This document shows, one piece after another, positions 54,167-64,000 of a DNA stretch of 64,000 bases. The position numbers and the translations under genes were made by a program. Positions within the stretch are counted from its first letter, which is position 1; each line of letters opens with the position of its first letter. Under the pieces are notes generated by a model. It searched no databases and was not told where the DNA came from. It saw only the letters and a program-made list of their open reading frames with translations. The stretch spans positions 143,398 to 207,397 of the forward strand of contig NC_049986.1 of NCBI RefSeq assembly GCF_000003815.2. The letters are read 5' to 3'. The stretch comes from Branchiostoma floridae. Taxonomy: Eukaryota > Chordata > Leptocardii > Amphioxiformes > Branchiostomatidae.

Positions 54167-54480
54167 AGAATCTAAAGATACACATGCGGACTCATACCGG
54201 TGAGAAGCCACATAGGCGTGATGATTGCAGCAAGCAGTTTGGTCAGCATAGTACTCTGGAGAGGCATATGACTATGAGGAACCACGCTGCCATACAGATG
54301 TGAGGAATGCAGCTGTCAGATCTGTAAGCTGGGTAATCTAATTATTATAAAGAGCCATATGCGGACTTACATCGGCGAGAAACCTTACAAGTGTGAGGAG
54401 TGCAGCAGGCAGTTCAGTTGGTTTGGGTCATTTGAAGATCCACATACGGGATTTAAATGATGCAGTATGAGCTTCCGTCA
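54167..54480 (+). pseudogene. Frameshifted zinc-finger tail of gene 2
   Basis: In other frames one reads ENLKIHMRTHTGEKPHRRDD, CSKQFGQHSTLERHM and, further on, GEKPYKCEECSRQFSWFGS. Two or more former fingers were lost through indels; the second has insertions (LIIIKSHMRT). The ancestral protein was longer. Confidence 0.85.
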
Positions 54481-55142
54481 GTCAAACCATCTGTAGAGTC
54501 ACATGGTAACCCAAAAGCAATGAAAGTTCTCAGCTACCGATGTGAAAGTTACTATCAAGTTCCGCATATGGGTAATAGAAAGATACAAGTAGCGAGCAAA
54601 AGCCACGAACCAACGTTTGTACGTGTATATGTATCAGTCACTGATGCAAAATTGATGCTTCGCTGTAGAATTTGATGACTGGACTGACTTTACTTTACTA
54701 AATGTAAAGCTATACTGGCGATCTGACTTTTTAAGACAATTACGTATAGCCGAAATCTGTCTGCATGCAGATTCTCTTAGCCAATGTGAACACTAGAGAG
54801 TTCAATTTGCTGTCTAATAGAGTTTGTGTTTATGAAAAGTGGTTAATTTGACATTTGAAAGATTTCTGCCAAATTAACTACTGAAAAACCATTGAAAATT
54901 TGTTGTAGTTTCGTATTTTGTTTACATTGTATAGCATTTAGTAATGCTAGATCGCATTTAGTTAGTAAGTTAAAATAATGTAGGCGTCTCTCTAGATTTT
55001 AGATTTTTGGGTAGCTACATGTACATGGTATGGACCGGAACTGTTTATAACGTTAAGTTCTTTGGAGAGTATGTAAAATGCACGCTTGTAGAATTGCAGG
55101 TGATCTTCCTTGCAATATGTTCTCGTTGAAACCGCAAGACTT

Positions 55143-55220
55143 GAGAATGGAGTTCAATGAAATCTAACATTACAGTACCAATAAGTACTGTAATGTTAGA
55201 TTCCATTGAACTCCATTCTC
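55143..55220. repeat. 78 bp near-perfect hairpin
   Basis: Two 36-base arms with one mismatch around CAATAA: GAGAATGGAGTTCAATG... mirrored by ...CATTGAACTCCATTCTC. Part of one arm (TACTGTAATGTTAGATT) is single-copy in the paralogous locus at 11.58 kb, so the inverted duplication arose here. Confidence 0.9.
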
Positions 55221-55318
55221 TCTCCCTCTGTACACAAGTCTGTTTACAAGTCTACATAAAAGAGGCAGTTGAGACCGTTAATCAGTATGTAAACACGACA
55301 CCTTCTGTCTGGCAGATC

Positions 55319-55505
55319 TTCTAACAGCATCGACTTCTGTCGATGTTAGAATTTAGCTGTAGCATGAAGATGTGCTGTATTATCAACAAAATATCTGACA
55401 TATCTCCAATAAAAGGCAATATGCCTCAAAGATATGGTTTGCTTGGTATATTTCTTGATCTCAGTGATGCACATGTAATAAATTTAGTATTTGACCTAGT
55501 TGACA
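55319..55505 (+). repeat. Hairpin and inverted repeat copy (partner 57505-57650, minus)
   Basis: TTCTAACAGCATCGAC / GTCGATGTTAGAA folds at 55319-55351. The following 150 bp (ATATCTGACATATCTCCAAT, GATCTCAGTGATGCACATGT) match the minus strand of 57505-57650. Confidence 0.75.
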
Positions 55506-56354
55506 GACTTAGTTTTTATAGGAGATCTAGAGCAAACAGACAAACTTAAGGTCATTTTCACATATTTTTTAGATTCCACCCTGAACTGACATTTTCAATT
55601 CAAACTACTTTGCACCCTGCTTTAAACTTTGAGGCGTCGAACCTCCTCACTTCGAGTAAACAAAGTAAATCCCCATAGGCGAGAAACGGTGTTCTGCTAC
55701 CTCATTGCAGACCAAATCGGCCAGGTCGTTGACTCCATTTCGCGAGTTTGGCGCATTCCATTATGCGTTTAGGGTACATGGTTTAAAGAAGTCTCTGAGT
55801 ATGAGGCTACAAAGTCGGTGTGCTGTAACAGCTAGATATCATACATACAGATAAAGTAGTACAAAACCTTGACAGAAGGGAATTCCTAACTAATGGTATT
55901 TGAAATAAAATGCACGTTTGATGGGTAATCGGGCGTACAATGTGAACTTTGACCCATTTTTATGTATCCGCGCCCCGATAATAGATAAGACGGAGGGACA
56001 AAGCTCAAGCTGCCAGAATCGTCGTCCCACTTTACGTGTAGAAACACAGGTAAGACCTTAAAGTATTTATGTGTTTTTTTTTTTTTAAATGAAGACCTTT
56101 GACTTTGACCACAGTATTACGGTGATATTTTGTAGGTGTATTCTAATATAAACTCCATGCGGAGCATTTGGGACAATTCGTTACACAAAAATGGACTGAA
56201 GAAGGATACTTCTATTTTTCGTTGACCTAAATACTAGTAATCTTTTTGTGTGATTGTCTCGCCAAGTAGGTTATTGTGTGTCCAGGGACACTTGAAAACT
56301 GGCCACAACCTGATAATATTGTTAAGAGAATAATAAGATGAAACAAATCAAGGA
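55506..56354. other. No gene seen
   Basis: AT-rich spacer. GATGGGTAATCGGGCGTACA and a T-run near 56074 are the only notable points. Confidence 0.4.
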
Positions 56355-56815
56355 ATAAATAGAGAAATCTTTATTGACACGACAAAAGTACAGCGACCTT
56401 CGTAAGGTCTATAACAACGTTTTCCCAGTACAGCTAAACATATATATATGAATATCTACAGGTATGAATAAGGCAACATATTGGGTCTAGCATATCATTT
56501 GCACTATTGGTTCTACGTTATAAACATTCGTAGATATATTTGTCTGTTTCTACGCAATCAAGGTTATCGCCTCCCAGAATGTTGTTGAATTCATCCAACA
56601 AACAGAGTGTAGCAAATTCTTTCAAGCAAGCAGACAGAAATGCATGTGAACAGCTTAATGCGTTTATCATTATATTGCAAACAATCCATAACAAAGTGTC
56701 TCTTGTCTTCGATCCCATTTGGGCAGAATGGACAAAAGCTCTGGTCACGGGTAATTTTAGTATCCTAGCAAAACCAGATCCACTTGCTTGAGTATCTACT
56801 TTTTGGTACATCGCC
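56355..56815 (-). mobile_element. LINE 3' remnant, frameshifted C-terminus
   Basis: On the minus strand one frame reads TRDQSFCPFCPNGIEDKRHF then VMDCLQYNDKRIKLF: the CxxC...H...C knuckle of a LINE protein C-terminus. A frameshift then moves the reading to ACLKEFATLCLLDEFNNILG and GGDNLDC, ending ...YIYECL and TAA (56518). The 3' UTR ends in AATAAAGATTTC-like sequence near 56365. Distinct in sequence from the other LINEs in the window. Confidence 0.75.
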
Positions 56816-57299
56816 TGATTATCCTCATAGTAGCAGCATATCAGTGGTCGGTGCTTGCCTTCTGTAGGCTACTTTCTCCATTTCTTTCCGCGATTTAAGT
56901 AGCTCTAACCTTCTTCTACTTTTAGCGTACATACGTGTAACGTCCGGTGGGCTTTAAAAGCATACTCATGGTCGAAATAGTGGGAAAAGTAGGAGCCAAC
57001 CGCCTTGTGCGACTGAATGGTGTTCGGGAACCATTTGCGTCCGCCCGCCCGCCTCGTACGCGAACACCGCTGTTGGCGCACTGATCTGTGACAGTGCTTT
57101 TGTTCTGTAATTAAAATTGTAATGTGTTTTTTTTTTCTTCCACCCACCTTGACGAAGTTTCGAGTGACTTAAGTAATGGAAAAGAAAAAGAGGAAGCATC
57201 GAAAAAGAGCCAGGCTCCCAAGCACGCGGTCACCGATCTCTGATGCGTTCATACGGTGTAGTTGAGTCATCCTATATTTCCCGACCTGACCTGACCTGT
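56816..57299. other. No gene seen; GC-rich patch
   Basis: CpG-containing patch at about 57035-57075 (CGTCCGCCCGCCCGCCTCG). Frames here lack domains. Confidence 0.4.
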
Positions 57300-57301
57300 G
57301 C

Positions 57302-57441
57302 CCAGGCGTGGCGCTCGCCAATCGGTCAGTTCATTTGATGAGATTTGGAAGGGAAGGTCCCGCGGCAGGTGTGCGCTCGCCCATTGGTCAGCCCATTTAA
57401 TGAGATTAGGAAGGGAAGGTCCCGCGGCAGGAGTGCAGGCA
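57302..57441. repeat. Two-copy ~73 bp tandem repeat
   Basis: GCGCTCGCC, ATTGGTCAG-like, and GGAAGGGAAGGTCCCGCGGC occur twice with about 73 bp spacing. Each copy holds an ATTGG/ATCGG word. Confidence 0.8.
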
Positions 57442-57504
57442 AGAGTAGCCTTGTTTCCGCAAACCGCAGCCCCTTCAAGAAAAACGTCTGTATGATGCGA
57501 TATA

Positions 57505-57650
57505 ATGTCAACCAGGGTACATACATGTACAACACTGAGATCGAGAAACATACCAATCCAACCATACTTTTGAGGCATGATGCATTTTATTAAAGACATA
57601 TCAGATATTCCGTTGATCAATATCATCTTACATTTTCTATTACAGCTCGT
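57505..57650 (-). repeat. Inverted repeat copy (partner 55355-55505)
   Basis: Minus strand shares AATATCTGATATGTCT, ATGCCTCAAAAGTATGGTT and GATCTCAGTGTTGTACATGT with the partner. Confidence 0.75.
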
Positions 57651-57729
57651 AAAAACATTGGCAGAGATCAGTTTAATTTGAAGGTACGGCGGGTTTACAA
57701 ATAAAAAAAATCTCTTGAGGAATTCCATT

Positions 57730-58354
57730 TATTAAAAGGTCGACAAAAACATGACAGTTGATAGACATATATTATGCAAAATAAAGACCAAATTTGCATA
57801 ATTGATGAGAAAATGCGATAATGTCATTGTGGTAAATGACGGGAATTTCTTACTTTTAGCATTTGGAAGTTATCTACAGGTGAACATCGTTGAAAATTAT
57901 GCAAATGAGCTCCTAATTTACATAAATTATCAGAAAAAGTGACAAAAGTCTCCTTTCTTAACATATATTGCGCACGTCTGTTTGGTGGAGGAGATGATCA
58001 AGTTATATGATTTATGCAAATGAGAGTCTTATTTACTTTATTAATGACAAACAGAATTAAGACAGCAGTTGTAAAAGATCGAATCATTTGGCGAAGGTAT
58101 TGGGTCGTGAAACTCGTTCAACATGTGTGGCTCGCTCTATGTGGTGCGCCGCATCCGGACCATGAAAAACGGCCGCGTAAGTGCATGCGCGTATGACTCT
58201 ACATCAGTTATCAATTCATAGCCGCGTAATAGGGCACTCCGTCAAACATGTGGCATATATAATTAAAAAACAGAGAAATATTGATAGACATAAAATGATA
58301 CAAATTGTTATCTAATTTGCATAATCATTGAGAAATTGTTATAATATCAAACTG
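57730..58354. other. No gene seen; ATGCAAAT-rich repeats
   Basis: Repeated AATTATGCAAATGAGCTCC- and AATTTGCATAAT-type phrases, related to 4.7-5.2 kb and 62.2-62.4 kb, mark a decayed repeat family. No coding sequence recognised. Confidence 0.5.
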
Positions 58355-58570
58355 GTTAATTATATTTCAGCCATACATAGTATGGTGAAATATATTGTAT
58401 TCGTAATTATATTTCAGCCATACATAGTATGGTGAAATATATTGTATTCGTAATGTTTCTTCTTTCTTTCTTCTTTCTCCTGTCAAATCGTCAAAGTGAT
58501 TTATCTCCGCCGTTCCTGGACCGAATGACCTGAAATTTGGCACAGGGGTAGAATGGGCCAATACCTTGAT
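58355..58570. repeat. Tandem 47 bp hairpins plus repeat-family body, copy 1
   Basis: A 47 bp unit occurs twice; each contains ATATTTCAGCCATAC-ATA-GTATGGTGAAATAT, a 14 bp stem with one bulged G. Then comes a CTTT-rich tract and TCCTGGACCGAATGACCTGA, shared with 60585-60695, where a different perfect hairpin precedes it. Confidence 0.85.
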
Positions 58571-58879
58571 GCCTTTTTCTCAGTTTTTTCATATCTGACT
58601 CTAAAATGATTTTATTGAGGTTTCAATGTCATGTTTTGACCAAAATAAAATATATTGTCCCCCTGTACCCTGGTCTTACAATGTAATGGCCTGAAATTTG
58701 GTGTAGATAGGCATTAGATAGTTGGTAAAATGATCCAAGTAAAAGTTTTGACATAAACTACTTTAAAATAATTAATTTTGGCACTTTTCTGAGGGGTAAC
58801 TTGTTTTCTTTTGGCCTCCTGGCGTGACCTTCCGTGACCCCGCACGGAGTCCACACCTGTGCGCGAAGAGCGAAGGCTA
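58571..58879. other. No gene seen
   Basis: Continuation of the repeat body; CTGAAATTTGGTGTAGA-like phrases recur. No frame of interest. Confidence 0.4.
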
Positions 58880-59340
58880 ATTAATATTCATAAGCGGGGC
58901 CCCACGATTCCGTTACGGAACTCCTTATTTGGGGAGCGTGGTTGATGTAAACAAAGGCTCTTACTAGTAGTTGCGTCATTTCTTTTTCTGTGAGGAAAAT
59001 ACAATCAATTCTTTCTGACACATTTCTAGAGCAAGAACGGGTCGCGTTCCCAAATTTCCTGTTCTAAATTTTGCGTGTGCCGCCCTGCTTTCGCGCCAAA
59101 AAATGTAAAAAGTGTAGCGAGTGTGCCTTGCCGCGAGTTATCAGTGTGGTGGGATCCCTCCCCGGACCAGCCAGTTCCCGGGGAATGTCCCGTATTTGGG
59201 GATCGGGGTTGACCAACAGGCAGTTACTAGTAGTTGCGTAATTTTTATTTCAGCGCGGGAAATAGAATCAATTCTTTCCGACATAATTTTGGAACAATAG
59301 CGGGTCGCGTTCCCAAAATTCCTGTTCTAAATTTGAAGCT
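58880..59340. repeat. Diverged tandem duplication (~265 bp spacing)
   Basis: Blocks at about 58910-59085 and 59178-59338 share CTTACTAGTAGTTGCGT, CAATCAATTCTTTC, and ACGGGTCGCGTTCCCAAA-like words. CpG content is higher than in most of the window, so a nearby promoter is possible, but I find no coding exon. Confidence 0.7.
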
Positions 59341-60454
59341 CTTTGGCTCGGCAACGTAAGTTACAAACCATCGTAAGTTTGTATGTAAAACCCGGGCGTC
59401 AGGCAAGCCTCGCAAAGTGACCCCGCCCACAAACCGCCAGGGCAGTGTCGGCAGTGTTAGTGGGATCCTTCGCCGACTTTGTCAAAGGGCCGCCGGCTAT
59501 CAATCAAACGCGGATGTTGATTAGAGTTTCAAACAGTCATGGTGCCGTACAGCGAAATTCATGCTTCGTGAATACATTCCTTGGACTTTGTTTCCCACAG
59601 CGGTGCTTCTACAAAATATTTATTAGACTGTAACACTGAGTCCCACATGTTTTAAAGAATAGAATCTGACGCGAAACAGCGGTTTTTGCCCGGTATTTTT
59701 CTTGAAACATGTCCGTGGGAATATCGTCTGACGGCGAGGCGGCGACGCAGGGATATCAAACCGTCAACATTACATAAGTCGCACGGTGGCTAACAACGCT
59801 GCGAAGATAACGTTAGTAGCGCTCTAACTTAGTAAGCACTTCAACTCTGGGTGTCAGCTATGACCATATTTATCAAGTACTGTTGAGTCGACGTAAAGTT
59901 TGTTGTTTATGAGTTTTTAGCTTGTCTTTGCAGCCTTTTATCCGAAATATTGCTACGTCAAACTGCCTGCAGAAAAAGTTAAGTGACTGCTACGATGATC
60001 GTAGATATGGCCCTAAAAAGTGANNNNNNNNNNNNNNNNNNNNNNNNNNNNNNNNNNNNNNNNNNNNNNNNNNNNNNNNNNNNNNNNNNNNNNNNNNNNN
60101 NNNNNNNNNNNNNNNNNNNNNNNCATATATTCCTTTCCCGGCATATTCCCCGTTAAAAATCGCGAATCGACCTACCGCCCCCCCCCCCCAAAAAAAATTG
60201 CCAAGCTTCCCAGACAGGCCGGTGAAGGAGGCTAATTCAGAAGGCTTATTGTATCAGTTTTTAGGGGCATTTCTGTAATAATCACAGCAGTCACTTAACT
60301 TCTCTGCAGGAGTTTAGCGTAACAGTATTTCAGGTCAAACCGTCAAAGGCAAATAAAAACAAACTTGAACGTTAATGACTTCAATAGTACTTATAACTTT
60401 TGTCCGGTTTGCCATCCGAAGTTGAATCGCTATCGATGGTATTTTCGCTGCACT
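59341..60454. other. No gene seen; gap at 60024-60123
   Basis: Includes CpG-bearing sequence to about 59460 and a C-run at 60178-60189 after the gap. No coding exon recognised. Confidence 0.4.
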
Positions 60455-60510
60455 CGGAACCTTCTAAAAACGTACGGAGCTAACGCTCCGTACGTTTTTA
60501 GAAGGTTCCG
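60455..60510. repeat. Perfect 26 bp-stem hairpin
   Basis: CGGAACCTTCTAAAAACGTA...GGAGC, loop TAAC, then the exact inverse to 60510. It lies just upstream of the second copy of the CCTGGACCGAATGACCTG repeat body. Confidence 0.95.
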
Positions 60511-60584
60511 TTTATCACGGAATTGCTGTTGTTTCAGAAATCTCACGGACTTATGCTTACAAACATTCCTTACTTGTGTTTCTT

Positions 60585-60695
60585 CTTCTTTCTTTCTTTC
60601 TCCTGTCAAATTTTCAAAGCGAATCATCTCCGTCGTTCCTGGACCGAATGACCTGAAATTTTGCACAATGCATAAGGTAGAGTGGACCAATACCT
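60585..60695. repeat. Repeat-family body, copy 2
   Basis: CTTTCTTTCTCCTGTCAAAT, GTCGTTCCTGGACCGAATG and AGTGGACCAATACC match 58458-58570. Confidence 0.85.
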
Positions 60696-61737
60696 AAAAG
60701 TTTGGTACAGGCGTGCATGGAGTATTTATTTAAAGAACCCAATTTTCATTTTTGGCGTATATCACTTCAAAATGACCCATTTCGGGGTTTTACGGGAGGT
60801 GTTTTGGCCATTCTCGACGTTTAGTGCGTTCCATATATGGCAAACAAAGCAATAACTCCCGCCCTGGGCGACAGGTGACAGGTGTCAGTCTGCTAATTAA
60901 TTGATTGTGCCGCCAGCCAANNNNNNNNNNNNNNNNNNNNNNNNNNNNNNNNNNNNNNNNNNNNNNNNNNNNNNNNNNNNNNNNNNNNNNNNNNNNNNNN
61001 NNNNNNNNNNNNNNNNNNNNNNATGTTACTCCATAAAAGGTTACTGCAAAGAAAATAGGAATATAATATGTGACCATTATTTTGAAAACAGCAATTACAA
61101 ATATACACAAAATATATATACGGAAAGAAACTTTTAGGTTTGAGATTTTTATGCAGACCTTCTTGAAGATACCACCCCAGACTCGTTCATTTTTAATTTT
61201 ACATTTACGTCACAGACTCCCGCAGCAACTGCATTTAGTCTGCAGTTTTCTGCGCATTTTACGTCAGCTTCTACCCAGTTTCGGTTGTCATCGGTAGCAG
61301 AACATCTTTAGGTGAGAAATGGCTAGCCTTACATTGTTCACTCCGTTGTTAATGTACATTGAAAGGTGTTTTCGTTTGTGAAATTCGTCAAAACAACGTT
61401 ATATGAGAACTGTGGAACGCTGGTACCGCAGGCAAGTGCTGACAAGCCACTGCCGTCGTTGTGTATCTCCGTTTGTTGTCAAAAACATGCATGAACTGAT
61501 AACGTTAGTAGGCGAAATCAGTTTTCCTTGGGAAAGGGCAAAAGATACTTCCACACGAGATGTCATGGTGTTTTCTGCATCATTGCTGTTTTTTGACGGT
61601 AACTAGTTATCTTTATTTTGATCGTGACGACGTCCACATACTAGTATTTTTCTGTGGGGAGGGGGGGGGGGGTCAAATATATTATGCTGCTTATTGTGTA
61701 ACAGTGGGGTTTAAGCGCTGCCAAACTGACCACGTCA
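60696..61737. other. No gene seen; gap at 60921-61022
   Basis: Short frames only. A G-run lies at about 61657-61672. Confidence 0.4.
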
Positions 61738-61754
61738 GTTGCTCTAGAGCTTTT

Positions 61755-61822
61755 GGTGTTGTGGTTTGCACGTTCGATTTGTAATCCGCCGACCCGGGGT
61801 CGATCCCCGTTATCGGCATGTT
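61755..61822 (+). tRNA. Degenerate tRNA-like sequence (Thr-like or tRNA-derived SINE)
   Basis: Box A-like TGGTGTTGTGGTTTGCACG, a TTTGTAA loop that would give anticodon UGU, and box B-like GGGTCGATCCC are correctly ordered and spaced. The 3' side, TATCGGC, has no matching 5' acceptor strand, and the anticodon stem is poor. More likely a tRNA pseudogene or SINE head than a working tRNA. Confidence 0.3.
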
Positions 61823-64000
61823 TGTTTCTTTCTGTTTTTTAATTTATAATTTTGTTAATATTAATATTAATTCATCCTTTGGACTGTGATTTGTGTAGAT
61901 GTTATACCAAATGTCACTCGTTTGACTTCTATATGATGGCTTTAATTTCATTCATGTCAATCCTTTTTGATCCTTGATGTCGGCCTTGGTAGTAGTTCAT
62001 TTCGAGAAGTTACTGTTAGAATGTTCAATTTTTGCGCAGGAGTGATTTGGAAAAGNNNNNNNNNNNNNNNNNNNNNNNNNNNNNNNNNNNNNNNNNNNNN
62101 NNNNNNNNNNNNNNNNNNNNNNNNNNNNNNNNNNNNNNNNNNNNNNNNNNNNNNNAAGCAAATGTCGGCCTTTCTAGTGTTGATAATTTCATTCTGTCAA
62201 CATTTGGCAACTACGATATTTGAACGTTATCAGACGCATGGATCAAGTAAATTATGGCCTCATTTACATTAATTATTAGAAAATACTTCAATAGCTTTCT
62301 TTGCTAAGACTTTAATATTTTAGCATATCGTTATTTAGCTAGAGAAGAAGATCAGCTGATATGATTTATGTAAATGAGGGTCTGATTTGTAAAATCAATG
62401 AGAAGCATTTACATTACTTCACCCTTCACTCACAAGAGACCCCCTTTTGACAGCAATGCTCTCTGAACATTCATCGCCAGGCGAATGGAATACGACTATT
62501 AAAACCCATTAACAACAATAATCTTTAATACTTATAAACAATAAAACCGTCGCCATGGCAATAATTTTTATTGCCACACTTTTTTCCGAAGGAATTGAAA
62601 GAAATTGTAGCATAATCTATGCCAAATGGCAAACTGCTTAATGATAAATGTTGGGAATTTGATACTTATGACATGAGTAAGTTAATCCATGATGAACATC
62701 GCCATGCATAATTTATGTAAATGTGCCACGTCCGTTTGAAATCCCTGAAATTTAGCTTACGCGCACTACGTCAAATGTTGCCAATGGAAAAGTCACATTT
62801 GCGAGAAACCTATGTGGCTAAGACATCTTATCTAAAGCACACAAGAAGTAAAGGAAACGACAGTGACAATAACAGCAATATTTCCACTGAAAGAAGCATT
62901 TTATTGCATCTAAGAAGGGTGTTTAAAAAGGACAAATATAGGTGTCATTAATTTTATAATAGTCATATCTGTTATTATAAACCTGATTGGCGCACATAAG
63001 AAAGTACTTCAATTTATAAGAAATATGTCATTTGCAATAGGTTGCCAACAAGACGGTCTGTCAGGAAATCTAATGCAACGGACGTGATTTTAATGCAACG
63101 TTGACCAAAGATCCAGTAATAGCTAGTTAAACTTAATTGCTGTTAACAAACAGACGTGGTGCAAGGTACATCTACAAAGTTGTTCACGGTGGTATGAGGT
63201 CGCCGAACTCTAGTTTGAAAATGATTTATCCTGTGAATAGAGTTAATTCCAGTTGTGGCGGACATGTTGGATTTCTGGGGTCATCCGGGGTCATGGCACC
63301 AGAACGAGACTGCAGGTGGTGCCAGCTGGGCATTCTACTATATAGGCTGTATTGCAGACATAAATATGCCATCTTCGGGAGTGCATTTCACCCCTCTAAA
63401 GGTTAACAACTGCACAATATATGCCTCTTCTCCATAGAAAATATTGTTTGGGACATTTGAATTTGATTTTGGTGATATCTTTTTATCATTTTTTACCTTT
63501 TTTTTTTGGTGACCTGAGAACAATTAATGCCAGTGTTTATATCATCCATGAGTGCTTTGTATTGGTAACTGTGATATGGTATGTTTACTATTGGGATTAA
63601 ACCCTACAAATACACAAAATATGGGGATGACATCTTTGCGGGTAGAAGTTAAAAGACATTTGGCAGTTGTTCTGATGATTTATTGATGCCAAGATCCGTT
63701 CTGCAAACTACGCTCCATGGGAATGTCATGCCGGGTGTGCTCCTTTACTTTCTTCCCAATTCATGTTTTCATTGTTTTATTCTTAGACTAGTTTAAACAA
63801 CATAACCCTACACAAAAAGTCCACATGTTGGGTCCATAAAATTGTGGGATGAAATGTAGCAGATTTTTTCTGTTATGGATTTTTCAATGCCAACGTGGAG
63901 AAAAACGTAAATTTTATCGTCAGTGGAAGAGTTGAATTGGTGATATAACTTATTAATACGTAGTTTTATGAACAGATGTTCGCAGCATCTGTGAAAATTC
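61823..64000. other. No gene seen; gap at 62056-62155
   Basis: Contains the second copy (62020-62185) of the 13.7 kb repeat and more ATGCAAAT/TTATGTAAATGAG repeat debris (62220-62420, 62700). No domain-bearing frame up to the end of the window. Confidence 0.45.

Larger units (their letters stand above)
52790..55310 (+). repeat. Zinc-finger paralogue block 2
   Basis: Counterpart of 9590-11700, including the 5' and 3' flanks. It differs by a decayed 3' finger tail and by a 78 bp hairpin (55143-55220) at a point where block 1 has a single-copy version of one arm (about 11575-11597). Confidence 0.8.

Overview
The window looks like eukaryotic, invertebrate-deuterostome DNA, most likely a lancelet (Branchiostoma) scaffold. 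This is inferred from style and gene content, not from a database match. Signs are: AT-rich intergenic DNA with many short palindromic MITEs; abundant 3' remnants of non-LTR retrotransposons; a Penelope-like element; microsatellites; TTAGGG-type interstitial repeats; intron-bearing genes with GT-AG and GC-AG introns; a clan-2 cytochrome P450 cluster; and near-identical C2H2 zinc-finger paralogues. There are six assembly gaps (5190-5289, 12304-12403, 24177-24693, 60024-60123, 60921-61022, 62056-62155).

Layout. 1-5 kb: a ~2.4 kb dispersed repeat, a decayed P450 fragment (minus), and a five-unit satellite carrying degenerate CCCTAA arrays. 6-12 kb: a zinc-finger remnant, a duplicated promoter-like cassette, and zinc-finger gene 1 (9778-10956, +), 12 fingers. 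13-17 kb: MITEs, then a P450 copy holding only exons 4-7 (15504-17281, +). 20.4-25.5 kb: a complete seven-exon P450 gene on the minus strand. Its exons join in frame to 1497 nt / 498 aa with all P450 signatures. The two P450 copies are convergent and about 88% identical over the shared exons (my hand count). 26-37 kb: mostly gene-free, with a ~690 bp tandem array split by a mariner-like insertion, a piggyBac-like MITE, and the second copy of the 2.4 kb repeat. 37.7-41.3 kb: a long open LINE (endonuclease plus reverse transcriptase), head to head with an older LINE tail. 45.5-46.1 kb: a two-exon gene (minus) for a 101-residue secreted precursor with an Arg8-Lys block after the signal peptide and an acidic tail ending in a furin-like site. 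46.2-52.3 kb: LINE remnants, a 2 kb fold-back element, a 77/81 bp higher-order tandem repeat, and a Penelope-like insertion with inverted arms, a GIY-YIG reading frame and hammerhead-like motifs in both arms. 53-54.5 kb: zinc-finger gene 2 (+), paralogous to gene 1, with a frameshifted tail. 55-64 kb: hairpins, LINE debris, short duplicated blocks, and no confident gene.

How parts relate. The window shows local gene-family turnover (P450 and zinc-finger duplication, truncation and decay) amid mobile DNA. Several breakpoints coincide with identifiable elements: the P450 copy lacking exons 1-3 begins at a piggyBac-like terminus whose TTAA matches the empty site in its paralogue. The most novel items are the Arg-rich secreted precursor and the Penelope-like element with paired hammerhead-like motifs. 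Exon joins, repeat alignments and identities were read by eye and should be recomputed.
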